From an uncultured Acidobacteriaceae bacterium (GTDB taxonomy: Bacteria; Acidobacteriota; Terriglobia; Terriglobales; Acidobacteriaceae), in assembly GCA_903904755.1 (NCBI GenBank), contig CAIVDV010000033.1, positions 1 to 49,650 of the forward strand: 49,650 nt of DNA, given 5' to 3'. Numbering within the stretch: position 1 is the first letter of the stretch; every line of letters starts with the position of its first letter. This document shows positions 33,263-44,295 of the stretch, piece after piece. Both the position numbers and the translations under genes were made by a program. Below the pieces are notes generated by a model. The model did no database searches and had not been told where the DNA came from. It was given only the letters and a program-made list of their open reading frames with translations.

Positions 33263-33345
33263 GGGACTCGCGCCCTTGCCCCAGGAAATCGCCCGGCGAA
33301 CAGTTCGCCCGGCCACTGGCTTCGCGGTTTGCGCGAGTGCCTTAG
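33259..33345. other. 87-nt structured hairpin element
   Basis: Long stem: CTAAGG-G-ACTCGCGC (33259-33273) pairs with GCGCGAGT-G-CCTTAG (33331-33345), 14 pairs around one G-G mismatch. An inner hairpin pairs 33292-33300 with 33304-33313 (9 bp, one bulge, loop CAG). This may be a noncoding RNA, attenuator or mobile hairpin; the strand is undecided because it folds either way. The remainder of the 457-bp gap up to 33548 shows no other gene I can support. Confidence 0.55.
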
Positions 33346-33548
33346 TCAAACGCCAATCCCAACAGTTCACCCAGAATCGGCCTGATGCGTTTCCCACGCT
33401 CAGGCCGTTTCTGTTTTTCCCGCCTTTTCCCCCATTCGGTACCCGTACATACCCGAACATACCCCGCCTTTCGCCCTCCTTCAGCCATTCCCTTGTACCC
33501 ACCGGCGCTATGATGGGATGGCTCGAAATTCGCTCCCTGGAAAACTCT

Positions 33549-35762
33549 ATGACAAACGTTTGTTTCCCCCGCATATCTGCTTTCGCTGCAACCATTCTGT
33601 CGATCTCGCTCTTCGCTGGCTTGGCGAATGCCCAGGCTCCTCAACAGGCGACCCTTGCGAAAGCCGCATGGATGGACAAGTCCCTCACCGCAGACCAGCG
33701 CGCTGACCTCGTCCTCAAGGAACTCACCCTCGACGAGAAAATCAGCCTTATTCATGGCCAGGGCATGCCCGGCTGGGGTCCGCCCAAGCCAAACGCCCAC
33801 CTCGGCAACGGCGGCGCAGGCTTCGTCATGGGAATTCCCCGCCTCGGCATCCCCTTCATCCAGATGAGCGACGCCGCCTACGGCGTCCGCTCCAGCGCCA
33901 TGAACGGCCGCTACTCCACTGCCCTGCCCTCCAACGTCGGCGCTGCCGCCAGTTGGGATACCGAGTCCGCCTGCGCTTACGGCGCCCTCATCGGCAAGGA
34001 ACTCCGCGCCCAGGGCTACAACATGACCCTCGGCGGCGGTGTCAACCTCACCCGCGAGCCCCGCAACGGCCGCACCTTTGAGTACCAGGGAGAAGACCCT
34101 GTCCTCGCCGGAACCCTCGTCGGCAACCGCATCAAATGCGAACAGGCCCAGAACGTCCTCGGCGACATCAAGCACTACGCCGTCAACGACCAGGAGAGCG
34201 GCCGCAACGAAGTCGACTCCGTCATCTCCCATCGCGCCATGCGCGAGTCCGACCTGCTCGCCTTTGAAATCGGCATCGCCATCGGCAACCCCGCCGCCGT
34301 CATGTGCAGCTACAACGCCATCAACGGCGACTACGCCTGCGAAAACAAATACGTCCTCACCGACGTCCTCAAAAACGAGTGGAAATTCCCCGGCTTCGTC
34401 CTCTCCGACTGGGGCGGAACCCACTCCACCGTCAAGGCCTCCGCTGCCGGCCTCGACAACGAACAGCCCGAAGACATCTTCTACGGCGACGCCTTCAAGA
34501 AGGCCGTCGAAGCCGGCACCATCCCCGTAGCCGAGCTCGACGAGCACGTCCGTCGCATCCTCCGTTCCGAATTCATGGCCGGCCTCGTCGATAACCCCAT
34601 CAAAAGGAGCGTAGTCGATGTCGAAGGCGGCTTTGACACCGCCCGCAAAATCGAGGAATCCTCCATCGTTCTCCTCAAAAACTCCGGCAAGGTCCTTCCC
34701 CTCAACCGCAGCACCATCCGCTCCATCGCCGTCATCGGCGACCACGCCGACTTCGGCCTCATCTCCGGCGGCGGCTCCGCCCAGGTCGACCCTCCCGGAA
34801 AGGGAGAGCCCTTCTGGCTCGAACACGTCTGGTTCCCCGGCTCTCCCCAGCACGCAATCGCCGCCAAAATCCCCCCCGCACCCATCAAGTTCAGCTCCGG
34901 CAAGGACATTGTGGAAGCCGCCAATCTCGCCAAGACCTCTGACATCGCCATCGTCTTCGTCAGCCAGTGGACCAGCGAAGGCATGGATCTCAAGGACCTC
35001 TCGCTCCCCGGCAACCAGAACTCCCTGATCGCCGCCGTCGCCGACGCCAATCCCAAGACCATCGTCGTCATCTCCTCCGGCACCGCCGTCACCATGCCCT
35101 GGCTCAGCAAGGTCGCTGGCGTCCTGGAGGCCTGGTACCCCGGCTCCAAGGGCGCTGACGCCATCGCCAATGTCCTCTTTGGCGACGTCAACCCCTCCGG
35201 CAAGCTGCCCATGACCTTCCCGCTCTCTGAGGCAGACGTGCCCCACCCCACCGTCATCCAGCCCCCGCCGCACTCTGAAAGCTGGAAGGCAGTTCAGAAA
35301 ACCGGCGTCGCTACCCCCTCCTTCGCCGTTCATTACGACGAAGGCCTCCTGGTCGGCTACAAGTGGTACGACGCGCAGAAGAAGCCCGTCCTCTTCCCCT
35401 TCGGCTTCGGGCTCTCCTACACCACCTACACCTACTCCGGCATCAAGGTCTCCGGCGGCGACAAGCCCTCCGTCACCTTCACCGTCACCAACTCCGGCAC
35501 CCGCGCCGGCACTGAGATCGCTGAGGTCTACGCCAGCCTGCCGGCAGACGCGCAGGAGCCCCCCAAGCGCCTCGTAGCCTTCACCCGCGTCGCCCTCAAC
35601 CCCGGCCAAAGCCAGCAGGTCACCCTCGCCATCGACCGCAAATACCTCTCCATCTTCGACGAGACCGCCAACACATGGAAGCTCCTCCCCGGCAGCTACA
35701 CCCTCATGGTCGGTGGCTCCTCGGCCAGCCTCCCGCTCACCCAGGCCATCAATCTCAACTAG
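33549..35762 (+). CDS. Secreted glycoside hydrolase family 3 (beta-glucosidase-like)
   Basis: 737 aa. Signal peptide ISAFAATILSISLFAGLANA (about residues 9-28). GH3 N-terminal barrel with KHYAVNDQE (about 208-216) and the nucleophile Asp287 in FVLSDWGG; GH3 C-terminal alpha/beta domain (about 330-560); C-terminal fibronectin III-like domain (VTFTVTNSGTRAGTEIAEVYAS). This is the architecture of bacterial beta-glucosidases and beta-xylosidases acting on oligosaccharides in the periplasm or outside. I start at the ATG at 33549, as it begins the signal peptide; longer frames to 33510 and beyond are possible. The only ribosome site is a weak GGA. Confidence 0.93.
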   Translation: MTNVCFPRISAFAATILSISLFAGLANAQAPQQATLAKAAWMDKSLTADQRADLVLKELTLDEKISLIHGQGMPGWGPPKPNAHLGNGGAGFVMGIPRLGIPFIQMSDAAYGVRSSAMNGRYSTALPSNVGAAASWDTESACAYGALIGKELRAQGYNMTLGGGVNLTREPRNGRTFEYQGEDPVLAGTLVGNRIKCEQAQNVLGDIKHYAVNDQESGRNEVDSVISHRAMRESDLLAFEIGIAIGNPAAVMCSYNAINGDYACENKYVLTDVLKNEWKFPGFVLSDWGGTHSTVKASAAGLDNEQPEDIFYGDAFKKAVEAGTIPVAELDEHVRRILRSEFMAGLVDNPIKRSVVDVEGGFDTARKIEESSIVLLKNSGKVLPLNRSTIRSIAVIGDHADFGLISGGGSAQVDPPGKGEPFWLEHVWFPGSPQHAIAAKIPPAPIKFSSGKDIVEAANLAKTSDIAIVFVSQWTSEGMDLKDLSLPGNQNSLIAAVADANPKTIVVISSGTAVTMPWLSKVAGVLEAWYPGSKGADAIANVLFGDVNPSGKLPMTFPLSEADVPHPTVIQPPPHSESWKAVQKTGVATPSFAVHYDEGLLVGYKWYDAQKKPVLFPFGFGLSYTTYTYSGIKVSGGDKPSVTFTVTNSGTRAGTEIAEVYASLPADAQEPPKRLVAFTRVALNPGQSQQVTLAIDRKYLSIFDETANTWKLLPGSYTLMVGGSSASLPLTQAINLN

Positions 35763-35777
35763 CCACGCCTCCCACCC

Positions 35778-35816
35778 AAATAGAAAGGCCCGGCGCTCTG
35801 CCGGGCCTTTCTATTT
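35778..35816. terminator. Strong bidirectional intrinsic terminator
   Basis: Perfect 17-bp stem, left arm 35778-35794 (AAATAGAAAGGCCCGGC) and right arm 35800-35816, loop GCTCT. The A/T-rich outer part supplies U-tracts in both directions. Between convergent GH3 and gpmI. Confidence 0.92.
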
Positions 35817-35834
35817 CTGCTCTTTCCTGCGCAG

Positions 35835-37454
35835 CTACCTCACAATAGGCACCCGGATATCCCCGCCCGTCATCTCCTTCGGCAGGTCCAGCTTCAGCAG
35901 GTTAATCAGCGTCGGGCTGATATCCCGCAAACTGCCTCCCTCCCGCAGCGTGTACTTATCCGCCTCAGCTCCTACGTAGATCAACGGCACCGGGTTCGTC
36001 GTGTGCGCCGTATGCGGCCCACCCGTCGCCGGGTCCACCATCTGCTCGGCGTTTCCGTGATCCGCAGTAATCAGCCACGAACCGCTCTTCTCCCGAATCG
36101 CCTTGTAGATGCGCGCCAACTGCGCATCCACCGCCTCCACAGCCTTGATCGTCGGCAGCAGTTGTCCGCTGTGTCCCACCATGTCCGCATTGGCAAAGTT
36201 CGCAATCACCAGGTCAAACGCCGTGTCGTGAATCGCGTCCACAATCGTGTCGCCAATCCCCTCTGCGCTCATCTCCGGCGCCAGGTCATAGGTCGCCACC
36301 TTCTTCGACTGAATCAGCGTCCGGTCCTCGCCAGGAAACGGCGTCTCAATGCCGCCATTGAAGAAGTACGTCACATGCGCATACTTCTCCGTCTCCGCTA
36401 CCCGCAGATTCCGCAGATTCGCCCTGCCCAGCACATTCGCCAGCAGATTGTCCATCGACTCCGGCAGAATAATCATCGGCAGCGCATACGACTTGTCGTA
36501 TTGCGTCATGCACAGGTAGTACAAATTCTTCGGAATCTCGCTCCGCGGAATCACCTCATCCAGCGCTTCCCACGCATCCAGGTTCCGTCCACCCTGCGCA
36601 TTCAATCCGCTCTCACGTGCCAGCACCCGCGTAATCTGCCGCGCCCGGTCTGCCCGGTAGTTGAAGTTGATGCACACATCCTCGTCGCGAATCACGCCAT
36701 TCGGCTTGCCCGCTTCGTCGGTCACCACAAACGGAATCGTGAACTCGTCCGTCACCCCGTTGTTGTACCGCTCCTGCATCATCGCCACCGGGTTGCTGGT
36801 CGCGCCACCCTCGGCCTTGCCCGCAACCATCGCGTCAAACGCCTTGCGCTCCCGGTCCCACTTCTTGTCCCGGTCCATCGCCCAGTAGCGGCCGCTCACG
36901 CTCGCCAGCTTGCCAATGCCATACTCAGCCATCTTCTGCTGCAGCTTGGCAATGTAGCCCGCACCCGACGTCGGCAGTGTGTCGCGTCCATCCATAAACG
37001 CGTGCACAAACACCTTCTCCACCCCGTGCACCTTCGCCGCACGCAGCAGCGCATACAGGTGCTCCTGGTGCGAGTGCACACCACCGTCTGACAGCAACCC
37101 CAGCAGATGCAGCGCGTGCCCGCTCTCCCGCGCCTTCTTCATCGCTCCCGCCACCGCCGGGAAATTCGTAAACTCGTCATTGGCAATCAGCAAATCAATG
37201 CGCGTAATGTCCATCTGCACAATGCGCCCCGCGCCAATATTCAAATGGCCCACTTCGCTGTTGCCCATCTGCCCATCCGGCAAACCCACAAAGTGCTCGC
37301 TCGCCCGAATCAGCGTATTCGGGAACTCGGCCAGCAGCTTGTCATACGTCGGTTTGCGCGCCAGCGCAATCGCATTGTTGTCTACCTTGGGGCTGTATCC
37401 CCAACCGTCAAGAATCGTAAGCACTACAGGATGGCGAAAACGAGACACAGGCAT
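35835..37454 (-). CDS. gpmI: 2,3-bisphosphoglycerate-independent phosphoglycerate mutase
   Basis: 539 aa. Interconverts 3- and 2-phosphoglycerate using two metals. Alkaline-phosphatase fold: [10 protein letters not shown] near the N-terminus, the catalytic serine in [45 protein letters not shown] and [11 protein letters not shown]. Slightly longer than the family norm (about 510-515). I start at the ATG at 37452-37454, where GGAAGG is only 1 nt upstream; upstream in-frame codons would add a non-conserved tail. It follows eno on the same strand, so two consecutive steps of lower glycolysis are encoded side by side. Confidence 0.96.
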   Translation of the reverse strand: MPVSRFRHPVVLTILDGWGYSPKVDNNAIALARKPTYDKLLAEFPNTLIRASEHFVGLPDGQMGNSEVGHLNIGAGRIVQMDITRIDLLIANDEFTNFPAVAGAMKKARESGHALHLLGLLSDGGVHSHQEHLYALLRAAKVHGVEKVFVHAFMDGRDTLPTSGAGYIAKLQQKMAEYGIGKLASVSGRYWAMDRDKKWDRERKAFDAMVAGKAEGGATSNPVAMMQERYNNGVTDEFTIPFVVTDEAGKPNGVIRDEDVCINFNYRADRARQITRVLARESGLNAQGGRNLDAWEALDEVIPRSEIPKNLYYLCMTQYDKSYALPMIILPESMDNLLANVLGRANLRNLRVAETEKYAHVTYFFNGGIETPFPGEDRTLIQSKKVATYDLAPEMSAEGIGDTIVDAIHDTAFDLVIANFANADMVGHSGQLLPTIKAVEAVDAQLARIYKAIREKSGSWLITADHGNAEQMVDPATGGPHTAHTTNPVPLIYVGAEADKYTLREGGSLRDISPTLINLLKLDLPKEMTGGDIRVPIVR

Positions 37455-37523
37455 ACCTTCCAAAAAATCGAGAATTGCTGCATTGGTTCGTAGCACACAC
37501 CGCAAATCTGCCCAAAGGCAGAA

Positions 37524-37545
37524 CGGGCTCCGTTTCCGGAGCCCG
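37524..37545 (-). terminator. Hairpin after eno
   Basis: Perfect 9-bp stem CGGGCTCCG / CGGAGCCCG with a 4-nt loop, 12 nt after the eno stop. The following minus-strand sequence TTCTGCCTTT is only mildly T-rich, so readthrough into gpmI is likely. Confidence 0.65.
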
Positions 37546-37556
37546 CAGCGTTTCAA

Positions 37557-39276
<1,720 letters not shown>

Positions 39277-40206
39277 ATGCTTCGGAGAGTCTTCCCCTCC
39301 CTCATCCTCGCCTCCATGGCGCTCTCCTCGGTTCCCCTGGCCCTGGCTCAGCAATCCCCCGCCCCCACACCTTTGGAAGGCGTCTCGAAGCCCCCCACTG
39401 ACCCCATCCAGGCCACATCCGACCTGCCCGCCAAGCCCTCACCCTCCGTCCTAGCCGCCCCTGCCCCCTCTGAGGCTGAGGTCCCGGCCACCAACGCACT
39501 CGAAGGGGCCCCCATAGCCGCTGCCCCCACCGCCACCACCCCCGCCGCGCCCTCCCAGGCCCAGCCGACACCCGCCCCGGCACCCCTCCTCCACCGCCAG
39601 GCCTCCGCTGACCCTGATGGCGACATCGTCCACCCCCGCGTCGCCCGCCCCGGCCAGCTCCTCTCCGGCGCCACCGTCCAGGTCCGCCTCCTCGACCGCA
39701 TCTCCAGCGTCGATACCGAAAAAGGTGAGCCCTTCCACGGAACTGTCGCCTACGACGTTCTCCAGGATGGCCAGATGCTCATCCCCGCCGGCTCCACCGT
39801 CCAGGGCAAAGTCATCTCCGTCTCCACCGGAAAATTCGCCGGCCACGGCAGCGTCCGCCTCCGGCCCGACAGCATCACCCTTCCCTCCGGCACCCGGCTC
39901 GACTTCCACGCCGAGGCCACCGGCACCCGCCTCTCCAAAACCCGCGTCGGTGCGGAAGGCTCCATCAACCCCGGGCCCCGCACCACCCGTGACAGCGTCG
40001 AATACGGCGCAGTCGTCGGCACCGGTGCCGCCACCGGCGCAGTTTTCGGTGGCCCCGCAGGCGCTCTCGCCGGCGGCCTCATCGGCGCTGGCCTCGTCAC
40101 AACCCACCTCATGACCGACCACCCCCAAACCACACTCGAGCCCGGAGTCATCGTCCTTTTCACCCTCACCGACTCCATCCAGGTCTTCGCATCCGACAGC
40201 AACTAG
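39277..40206 (+). CDS. Secreted protein with VirB10/TrbI-like core and glycine-rich C-terminus, unknown
   Basis: 309 aa. Signal peptide VFPSLILASMALSSVPLALA (about residues 5-24). Residues 25-110 are low complexity, rich in Pro, Ala and Thr, a typical periplasmic linker. Residues about 125-215 form a beta-rich domain (GATVQVRLLDRISSVDTEKG, GTVAYDVLQDGQMLIPAGST, VQGKVISVSTGKFAGHGSVR) reminiscent of the TrbI/VirB10 barrel; this is only a resemblance. Near residues 245-275 is a Gly/Ala zipper (GTGAATGAVFGGPAGALAGG). AAGGAG is 8 nt upstream. No secretion-system genes are near. Confidence 0.75.
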   Translation: MLRRVFPSLILASMALSSVPLALAQQSPAPTPLEGVSKPPTDPIQATSDLPAKPSPSVLAAPAPSEAEVPATNALEGAPIAAAPTATTPAAPSQAQPTPAPAPLLHRQASADPDGDIVHPRVARPGQLLSGATVQVRLLDRISSVDTEKGEPFHGTVAYDVLQDGQMLIPAGSTVQGKVISVSTGKFAGHGSVRLRPDSITLPSGTRLDFHAEATGTRLSKTRVGAEGSINPGPRTTRDSVEYGAVVGTGAATGAVFGGPAGALAGGLIGAGLVTTHLMTDHPQTTLEPGVIVLFTLTDSIQVFASDSN

Positions 40207-40223
40207 CCTCGTCTCAATGCCTG

Positions 40224-40255
40224 CGCCCCGGTCCCACAAAAGACGTACCGGGGCG
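40224..40255 (+). terminator. Intrinsic terminator
   Basis: Perfect 9-bp stem CGCCCCGGT / ACCGGGGCG with a 14-nt loop, followed by AAGCTTTTTGATT. Ends the 39277 gene. Confidence 0.85.
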
Positions 40256-40303
40256 AAGCTTTTTGATTACCTCCGTCCATCGCCACCCATAGCATCCACT
40301 TGG

Positions 40304-40309
40304 TATAGT
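40304..40309 (+). promoter_or_regulatory. Start-proximal -10 box of pyrE
   Basis: TATAGT ends 8 nt before the pyrE ATG with no Shine-Dalgarno between. No clear -35. Confidence 0.45.
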
Positions 40310-40317
40310 TTTCCCCG

Positions 40318-40947
40318 ATGACAAACCAAATCCCCAAGCAGCAACTCCTCTCTCTGCTGGCAAGCATCAGCTTCCGCCTCGGCCAGTTCACCCTCTCCTC
40401 CGGTGCCACCAGCGACTACTACGTCGACTGCCGCACCACCACGCTCAACGCTGAAGGTGGCCGCCTCACCGGTCACGCCATCCTCGACCTCCTTGAAGCC
40501 CACGACATCCTCGTCGATGCCGTCGGCGGCCTCACCATGGGGGCTGACCCCATCGTCTCCAACGTCGCCACCGCCAGCGCCTGGCGCGCCCTGCAGGAGC
40601 CCGGCAGCCCCCTCATCCACGGCTTTCTCGTCCGCAAGGCCGAAAAGGGTCACGGCACCGGCCGCCGCGTCGAAGGCTTTCTCAAGCCCGGCGCCCACGT
40701 CCTCGTCGTCGATGACGTCTGCACCACCGGCGCCTCCACCATCCAGGCCATCCAGGCCGTCCGCGATGCCGGCATGATCGTCGCCGCCGTCGTCTGCATC
40801 GTCGAGCGCGAAGAGGCCCACGGCCGCCCCGCCGTCGAAGCCGCCGCAGAAGGCGCTCCCTTCTTCTCCCTCTTCACCGCCAACGACGTCCGCTTCGAGC
40901 ATGTCAAGCAGCTCGACGAGGCCGCCGCTGCCGTCGCCGGCGACTAG
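40318..40947 (+). CDS. pyrE: Orotate phosphoribosyltransferase
   Basis: 209 aa. Makes orotidine monophosphate from orotate and PRPP. Type I phosphoribosyltransferase loop VLVVDDVCTTGAST is the PRPP motif; SSGATSDYYVDCR near the N-terminus and GLTMGADPIVSNVA are also family typical, and VRKAEKGHGTGRRVEG is the flexible loop. Length is normal (about 210). No other pyr gene is adjacent. Confidence 0.97.
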   Translation: MTNQIPKQQLLSLLASISFRLGQFTLSSGATSDYYVDCRTTTLNAEGGRLTGHAILDLLEAHDILVDAVGGLTMGADPIVSNVATASAWRALQEPGSPLIHGFLVRKAEKGHGTGRRVEGFLKPGAHVLVVDDVCTTGASTIQAIQAVRDAGMIVAAVVCIVEREEAHGRPAVEAAAEGAPFFSLFTANDVRFEHVKQLDEAAAAVAGD

Positions 40948-40968
40948 CCCCAGTTCCCACCCAAAATC

Positions 40969-41000
40969 AAATGGCGTCCCCCATCCGGGAGACGCCATTT
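40969..41000 (+). terminator. Terminator-like hairpin after pyrE
   Basis: 10-bp stem AAATGGCGTC / GACGCCATTT, 22 nt after the pyrE stop; CTGTCTTC follows. May also act on the convergent GH30 gene. Confidence 0.7.
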
Positions 41001-41087
41001 CTGTCTTCGAAGCAACCACAATCCCGCCCTTGATTTTGCCTTTCGTGCTGTCATTCCCGAAGGGAATCTGCTTCTGCCTTCGCCCTC

Positions 41088-42362
41088 CTACTGCACAAGC
41101 GTCGTCACACTCTGCCCCGGCAGCGAATAGCTGAATACCCCGCCCGTCACCCCCACCGCACCCTGCTGCGCCAGCCCCTCCGTCGCCGATGTCCGGTACG
41201 GCGTCACGCTCGTAACCGTCTCATTCTTCAATACAAAGCCCTGCGTCACCGCCGTCGCTCCCGTATTCACTGCCACAATCACAAAATGCCCGCCGCCCTT
41301 GTACGCCGAAACATACACCCCGGTCACCGGATTCGCCGTCGCACCCACCCGCACATATCCCGGCCGCACAAACTTCGCAAACTGCCCCAGCGCAAACCCG
41401 TTCGTCGTCACGTTCCCTGCCTCATCCAGCAGCCCATTCAGGTATCCGCCGCCCGTCCAGTTCTGCAGCCACCACCACAGGTACGCGTTGTAGTTGGCCC
41501 CGGTCATCCCGTCATGCACCTCCTTGGCCAGCTCCATCGCACCGGTAATCCCTGTCTCGCTGAAAGCGTGCTCGGTCATCCACAGCTCTTTTCCCTTTGC
41601 CACAGCATTCGGATACGCCACCGGACTCGTCCCGTACGTATGCCCCGCTACAATCGCAATCTTGTCCACCGCCGCGGCATCGTTCAGAGCCGGGTCGCTC
41701 AGCCCGGTCGTAAAACTCTCGCTCTCCGGCATCATCAGCTTCGTCGTCAGCACCCCGGCACTGCTCGCAACCCAGGCATCCATCTGGTTGCCATCCCACG
41801 TGCACGACTCGTAATTCACCACCGCATCCGGCTCGTTCTGTACTGAAATCGCATACAGATTCACCCCGCCCGTCTGCATATAGCTCACAAAGCTCTCCAG
41901 ATACGCGGCATAGTCCCCATAGCTCGCCACATTCAGCGTTCCTCCCACCACGTTGTTGTTGCTCTTCATCCCCGCCGGCGGAGTCCACGGCGTCGCCATC
42001 ACGCTCGCTCCCAGCGCATTCGCCCGCTGCGCATTGTTCAGCTCCGTCCCCCAGTTCGCCGCCCCGCCTGGGTCAATCCGCACCCGCAGAATGCTCAGCC
42101 CAATCTGCCCCGTCCCCGTCCCAAACAAGCTCGCCGCCTGCCCCGCGCTGAAGTTGCTGATCCACGCCGACGATCCCCCAAAACCTCGAATCGTCTGGTT
42201 CGTCACCCCAAAATCCACTGTCGAGCTGTTCGCCGGAATCACCGGCCCCGTCCCACCACCGCCACTGCCGCTCGATGACGACCCGCCGCCACACCCCGCC
42301 AATACCACTCCAACCGCCAAAACCACGCATCCGGCAAGCCGGGCAAACCCAAACTCGTTCAA
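41088..42362 (-). CDS. Lipoprotein GH30 xylanase-like glycosidase (XynC/GH30_8-like)
   Basis: 424 aa from a TTG at 42360-42362 with AAGGA about 10 nt upstream. A lipoprotein signal follows, with Cys24 in VLAGCGGG and a Ser/Gly linker. The acid/base Glu177 (AISVQNEPD) and nucleophile Glu264 (ELWMTEHAF), plus NYESCTWDG, AKGKELWMTEH, KFVRPGYVRV, VYVSAYKGG and the C-terminal LPGQSVTTLV beta domain, match bacterial glucuronoxylanases such as B. subtilis XynC. The loop after NAYLWWW (LQNWTGGGYLNG) differs from the RRSYG-type loop and lacks arginine. A longer frame starts at 42446 but reaches the hairpin at 42447-42477. Confidence 0.88.
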   Translation of the reverse strand: MNEFGFARLAGCVVLAVGVVLAGCGGGSSSSGSGGGGTGPVIPANSSTVDFGVTNQTIRGFGGSSAWISNFSAGQAASLFGTGTGQIGLSILRVRIDPGGAANWGTELNNAQRANALGASVMATPWTPPAGMKSNNNVVGGTLNVASYGDYAAYLESFVSYMQTGGVNLYAISVQNEPDAVVNYESCTWDGNQMDAWVASSAGVLTTKLMMPESESFTTGLSDPALNDAAAVDKIAIVAGHTYGTSPVAYPNAVAKGKELWMTEHAFSETGITGAMELAKEVHDGMTGANYNAYLWWWLQNWTGGGYLNGLLDEAGNVTTNGFALGQFAKFVRPGYVRVGATANPVTGVYVSAYKGGGHFVIVAVNTGATAVTQGFVLKNETVTSVTPYRTSATEGLAQQGAVGVTGGVFSYSLPGQSVTTLVQ

Positions 42363-42446
42363 GGGAGAGACATCCTTCGCAAAAAGTAGGCAAATAGAAG
42401 ACGCATCAAAAGTAAATCCCTTTACTTCCGCAGTCAACCCACGCAA

Positions 42447-42477
42447 GACGGGCAGCGCTCACTTCGCGCTGCCCGTC
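42447..42477 (-). terminator. Hairpin terminator after the OmpA-like gene
   Basis: Perfect 12-bp stem GACGGGCAGCGC / GCGCTGCCCGTC with a 7-nt loop, 32 nt after the stop at 42509. No strong U-tract. Confidence 0.7.
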
Positions 42478-42508
42478 TCACCTTCCCATTGCGACAACCG
42501 ATTGCCTC

Positions 42509-43222
42509 TTACTGCCCGGCCGCGGTTCCTGCTTCCGGCTTGCCCATATTCGTCAGCAGGCGAATCTCCACCCGCCGATTCTTCGCCCGCCCTTCCCGCG
42601 TCTTGTTGTCCGCCACTTCCTTGTCCTGCCCAATCCCGATAAGGTAAAACCGCCGCGCCGGAACCTGGTACTTGTCCGCCAGGTACTGCACCACTGCATC
42701 GGCTCTCCGCTGGCTCAGCGCATAGTTGTACTCGGCATTCCCCGTTGAGTCCGTCCCGCCCGTCACCTCAAGAATGTAGCTCTTCGCCGTCCCCAGTTGC
42801 CCGGCAAACGCATCCAGTTGAGCTTTGTCTTCCGCCGTCAGCACAGCCTTGTCAAAGCCAAAGGTCACAGCAACGTTGCCCACCGGCTGGTAGTTGTCCA
42901 GCCCCGCAACCACCTGCCCCAGCGAGTCCGCACGATGCACCGCATCCGTCGCGCTTGCCTGTGCGTCGCCGGCCGCCTTCTGCGCACCCACCGCGCTCTG
43001 GCTCGCCGCATCCGCCGCTCCCTGAACCTTGCCAATCCCCGCTTGCGCCCGATCATCCGTATCCCGAATCGCTCGGCTGTTTGCGGCCGTCTTGTCATTC
43101 AGTTGGTTTTCCTGGTCGATAATCGGCGCAGTCTGGTTCCGGACATACGTCTTCGTGGCACAGCCACTCAATCCGAGTGCAACAACGGCCACAACGGCAA
43201 ATCCAGCGCGAAACAGTTTCAT
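42509..43222 (-). CDS. OmpA-family peptidoglycan-binding lipoprotein
   Basis: 237 aa. Signal with lipobox LSGC (Cys21), AAGGATGA a few nt before the ATG at 43220-43222. Residues about 30-110 are an Ala/Gln-rich coiled coil like Lpp or TolR-associated spacers. Residues about 120-232 form an OmpA domain (VTFGFDKAVLTAEDKAQLDAF, YNYALSQRRADAVVQYL, GIGQDKEVADNKTREGRAKNRRVEIRL) that binds diaminopimelate in peptidoglycan. It probably tethers the outer membrane to the wall, similar to Pal but with an extra coiled coil. Confidence 0.93.
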   Translation of the reverse strand: MKLFRAGFAVVAVVALGLSGCATKTYVRNQTAPIIDQENQLNDKTAANSRAIRDTDDRAQAGIGKVQGAADAASQSAVGAQKAAGDAQASATDAVHRADSLGQVVAGLDNYQPVGNVAVTFGFDKAVLTAEDKAQLDAFAGQLGTAKSYILEVTGGTDSTGNAEYNYALSQRRADAVVQYLADKYQVPARRFYLIGIGQDKEVADNKTREGRAKNRRVEIRLLTNMGKPEAGTAAGQ

Positions 43223-43599
43223 GAGGTCATCCTTCGTTGGGTCCAAAGCCTCAGCCCCGGCACCCGGAAATATCAAAATCCCTGCCTATACCTCTCGCAC
43301 GTCACGCGCCAAACTCGCCAACCACCACCAATCCTCTGCAAAATCAACCACATGCAGCCACTTCTTCAACCCACCATCCGGTCGCCACGCCATGTAATTC
43401 TTACACCATCGGGAAAACTTACCTTCTTAAACCGTCGCCCGCTCGCCCGCCTCACCCGCCCATCTCGCGGCATGGCCACACCTCGCAGCTACTTCGAGAC
43501 CGCAGCATCTCTCGGGATGCGCTAGAATGCTCAGTCATCCTTTTCTCTGAGGAGGATGGTAGTCTGTTCGCTCATTTCACATCGATACAGGAGATAGTT
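43223..43599. other. Intergenic region between divergent OmpA-like and UspA genes
   Basis: 377 bp. Contains AAGGATGA of the OmpA-like gene on the minus strand and, on the + strand, a TAGAAT (43523-43528) that could be the -10 of uspA with a leader of about 65 nt. No gene or repeat seen in the rest. Confidence 0.45.
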
Positions 43600-44112
43600 A
43601 TGTCCCAGGTGCACTCATACCATGCAACACCGAAAAAGATTCTGCTGCCCATCGACTTCAGCCCCTCCACCCAACCCGCACTGAACACCGCGGCAGACCT
43701 GGCAAAACACTTCCATGCCTCGCTGCACCTCATGCACGTCCTCTCCGTCTTTCCCACCACAACCTACCCTGACTTTGTTCCAGAACAGGTTGTCCTGCAG
43801 AAAGCAAACGCTTACGCGGAAAGTCGCCTTGCAAAATGCGTCAAAGCCCTCGAGGCAAAAGACATCAAGGCAACCCTCAGCGTCGAAGTCGCCAACGACA
43901 TCCCCACCACCATCCTCGAAGTCATCGAGCGGGAGCACATCGACCTGCTGGTCATCTCCACCCACGGCATCTCAGGCTGGCATCCCATGATCTTCGGCTC
44001 CATTGCCGAAAAGGTCATCAAAGTCGTGGAGTGCCCACTCCTCCTCCTCCGCTCGCCCAAGCCCGAAGTCGGCCCCATGGTTCCCGCTCGGCGCTCCATG
44101 GAATGGTGGTAG
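43600..44112 (+). CDS. Universal stress protein, UspA family
   Basis: 170 aa. Single Usp domain: KKILLPIDFSPSTQPALNTAADLAK at the start and the ATP-binding type signature STHGISGWHPMIFGSIAEKVIK near residues 118-137, ending LLLLRSPK. The ATP-binding pattern GxxGx(n)GS is present. AGGAGA 6 nt before the ATG fixes the start; an upstream open frame is not used. Stands alone between the OmpA lipoprotein and the tRNA. Confidence 0.94.
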   Translation: MSQVHSYHATPKKILLPIDFSPSTQPALNTAADLAKHFHASLHLMHVLSVFPTTTYPDFVPEQVVLQKANAYAESRLAKCVKALEAKDIKATLSVEVANDIPTTILEVIEREHIDLLVISTHGISGWHPMIFGSIAEKVIKVVECPLLLLRSPKPEVGPMVPARRSMEWW

Positions 44113-44295
44113 ACCAGGCCGCTCCCTGACCTCCAGCGCAACTCGCTGCGGAACTCCCTGCCCTCCCTGTGCCCACTCAAAGGCACCCGGAGGGCAGCAT
44201 CATCTCACAAACCGCAAGCCCGCCGATGCGCCCGCGGCATCAAGACATCATCTCTGGAATGAAACAGGAAGAGCGTTTCTAATCTACAAATCTGA

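Noticed and set aside
33101-33595. 164-codon minus-strand frame across the hairpin locus
   Set aside because: No ribosome site, no recognised domain; it runs through the promoter and hairpin, which are better explained otherwise. Not fully excluded.
33342-35609. 755-codon open frame antisense to GH3
   Set aside because: Gly/Ala/Asp-rich shadow of a complete GH3 enzyme.
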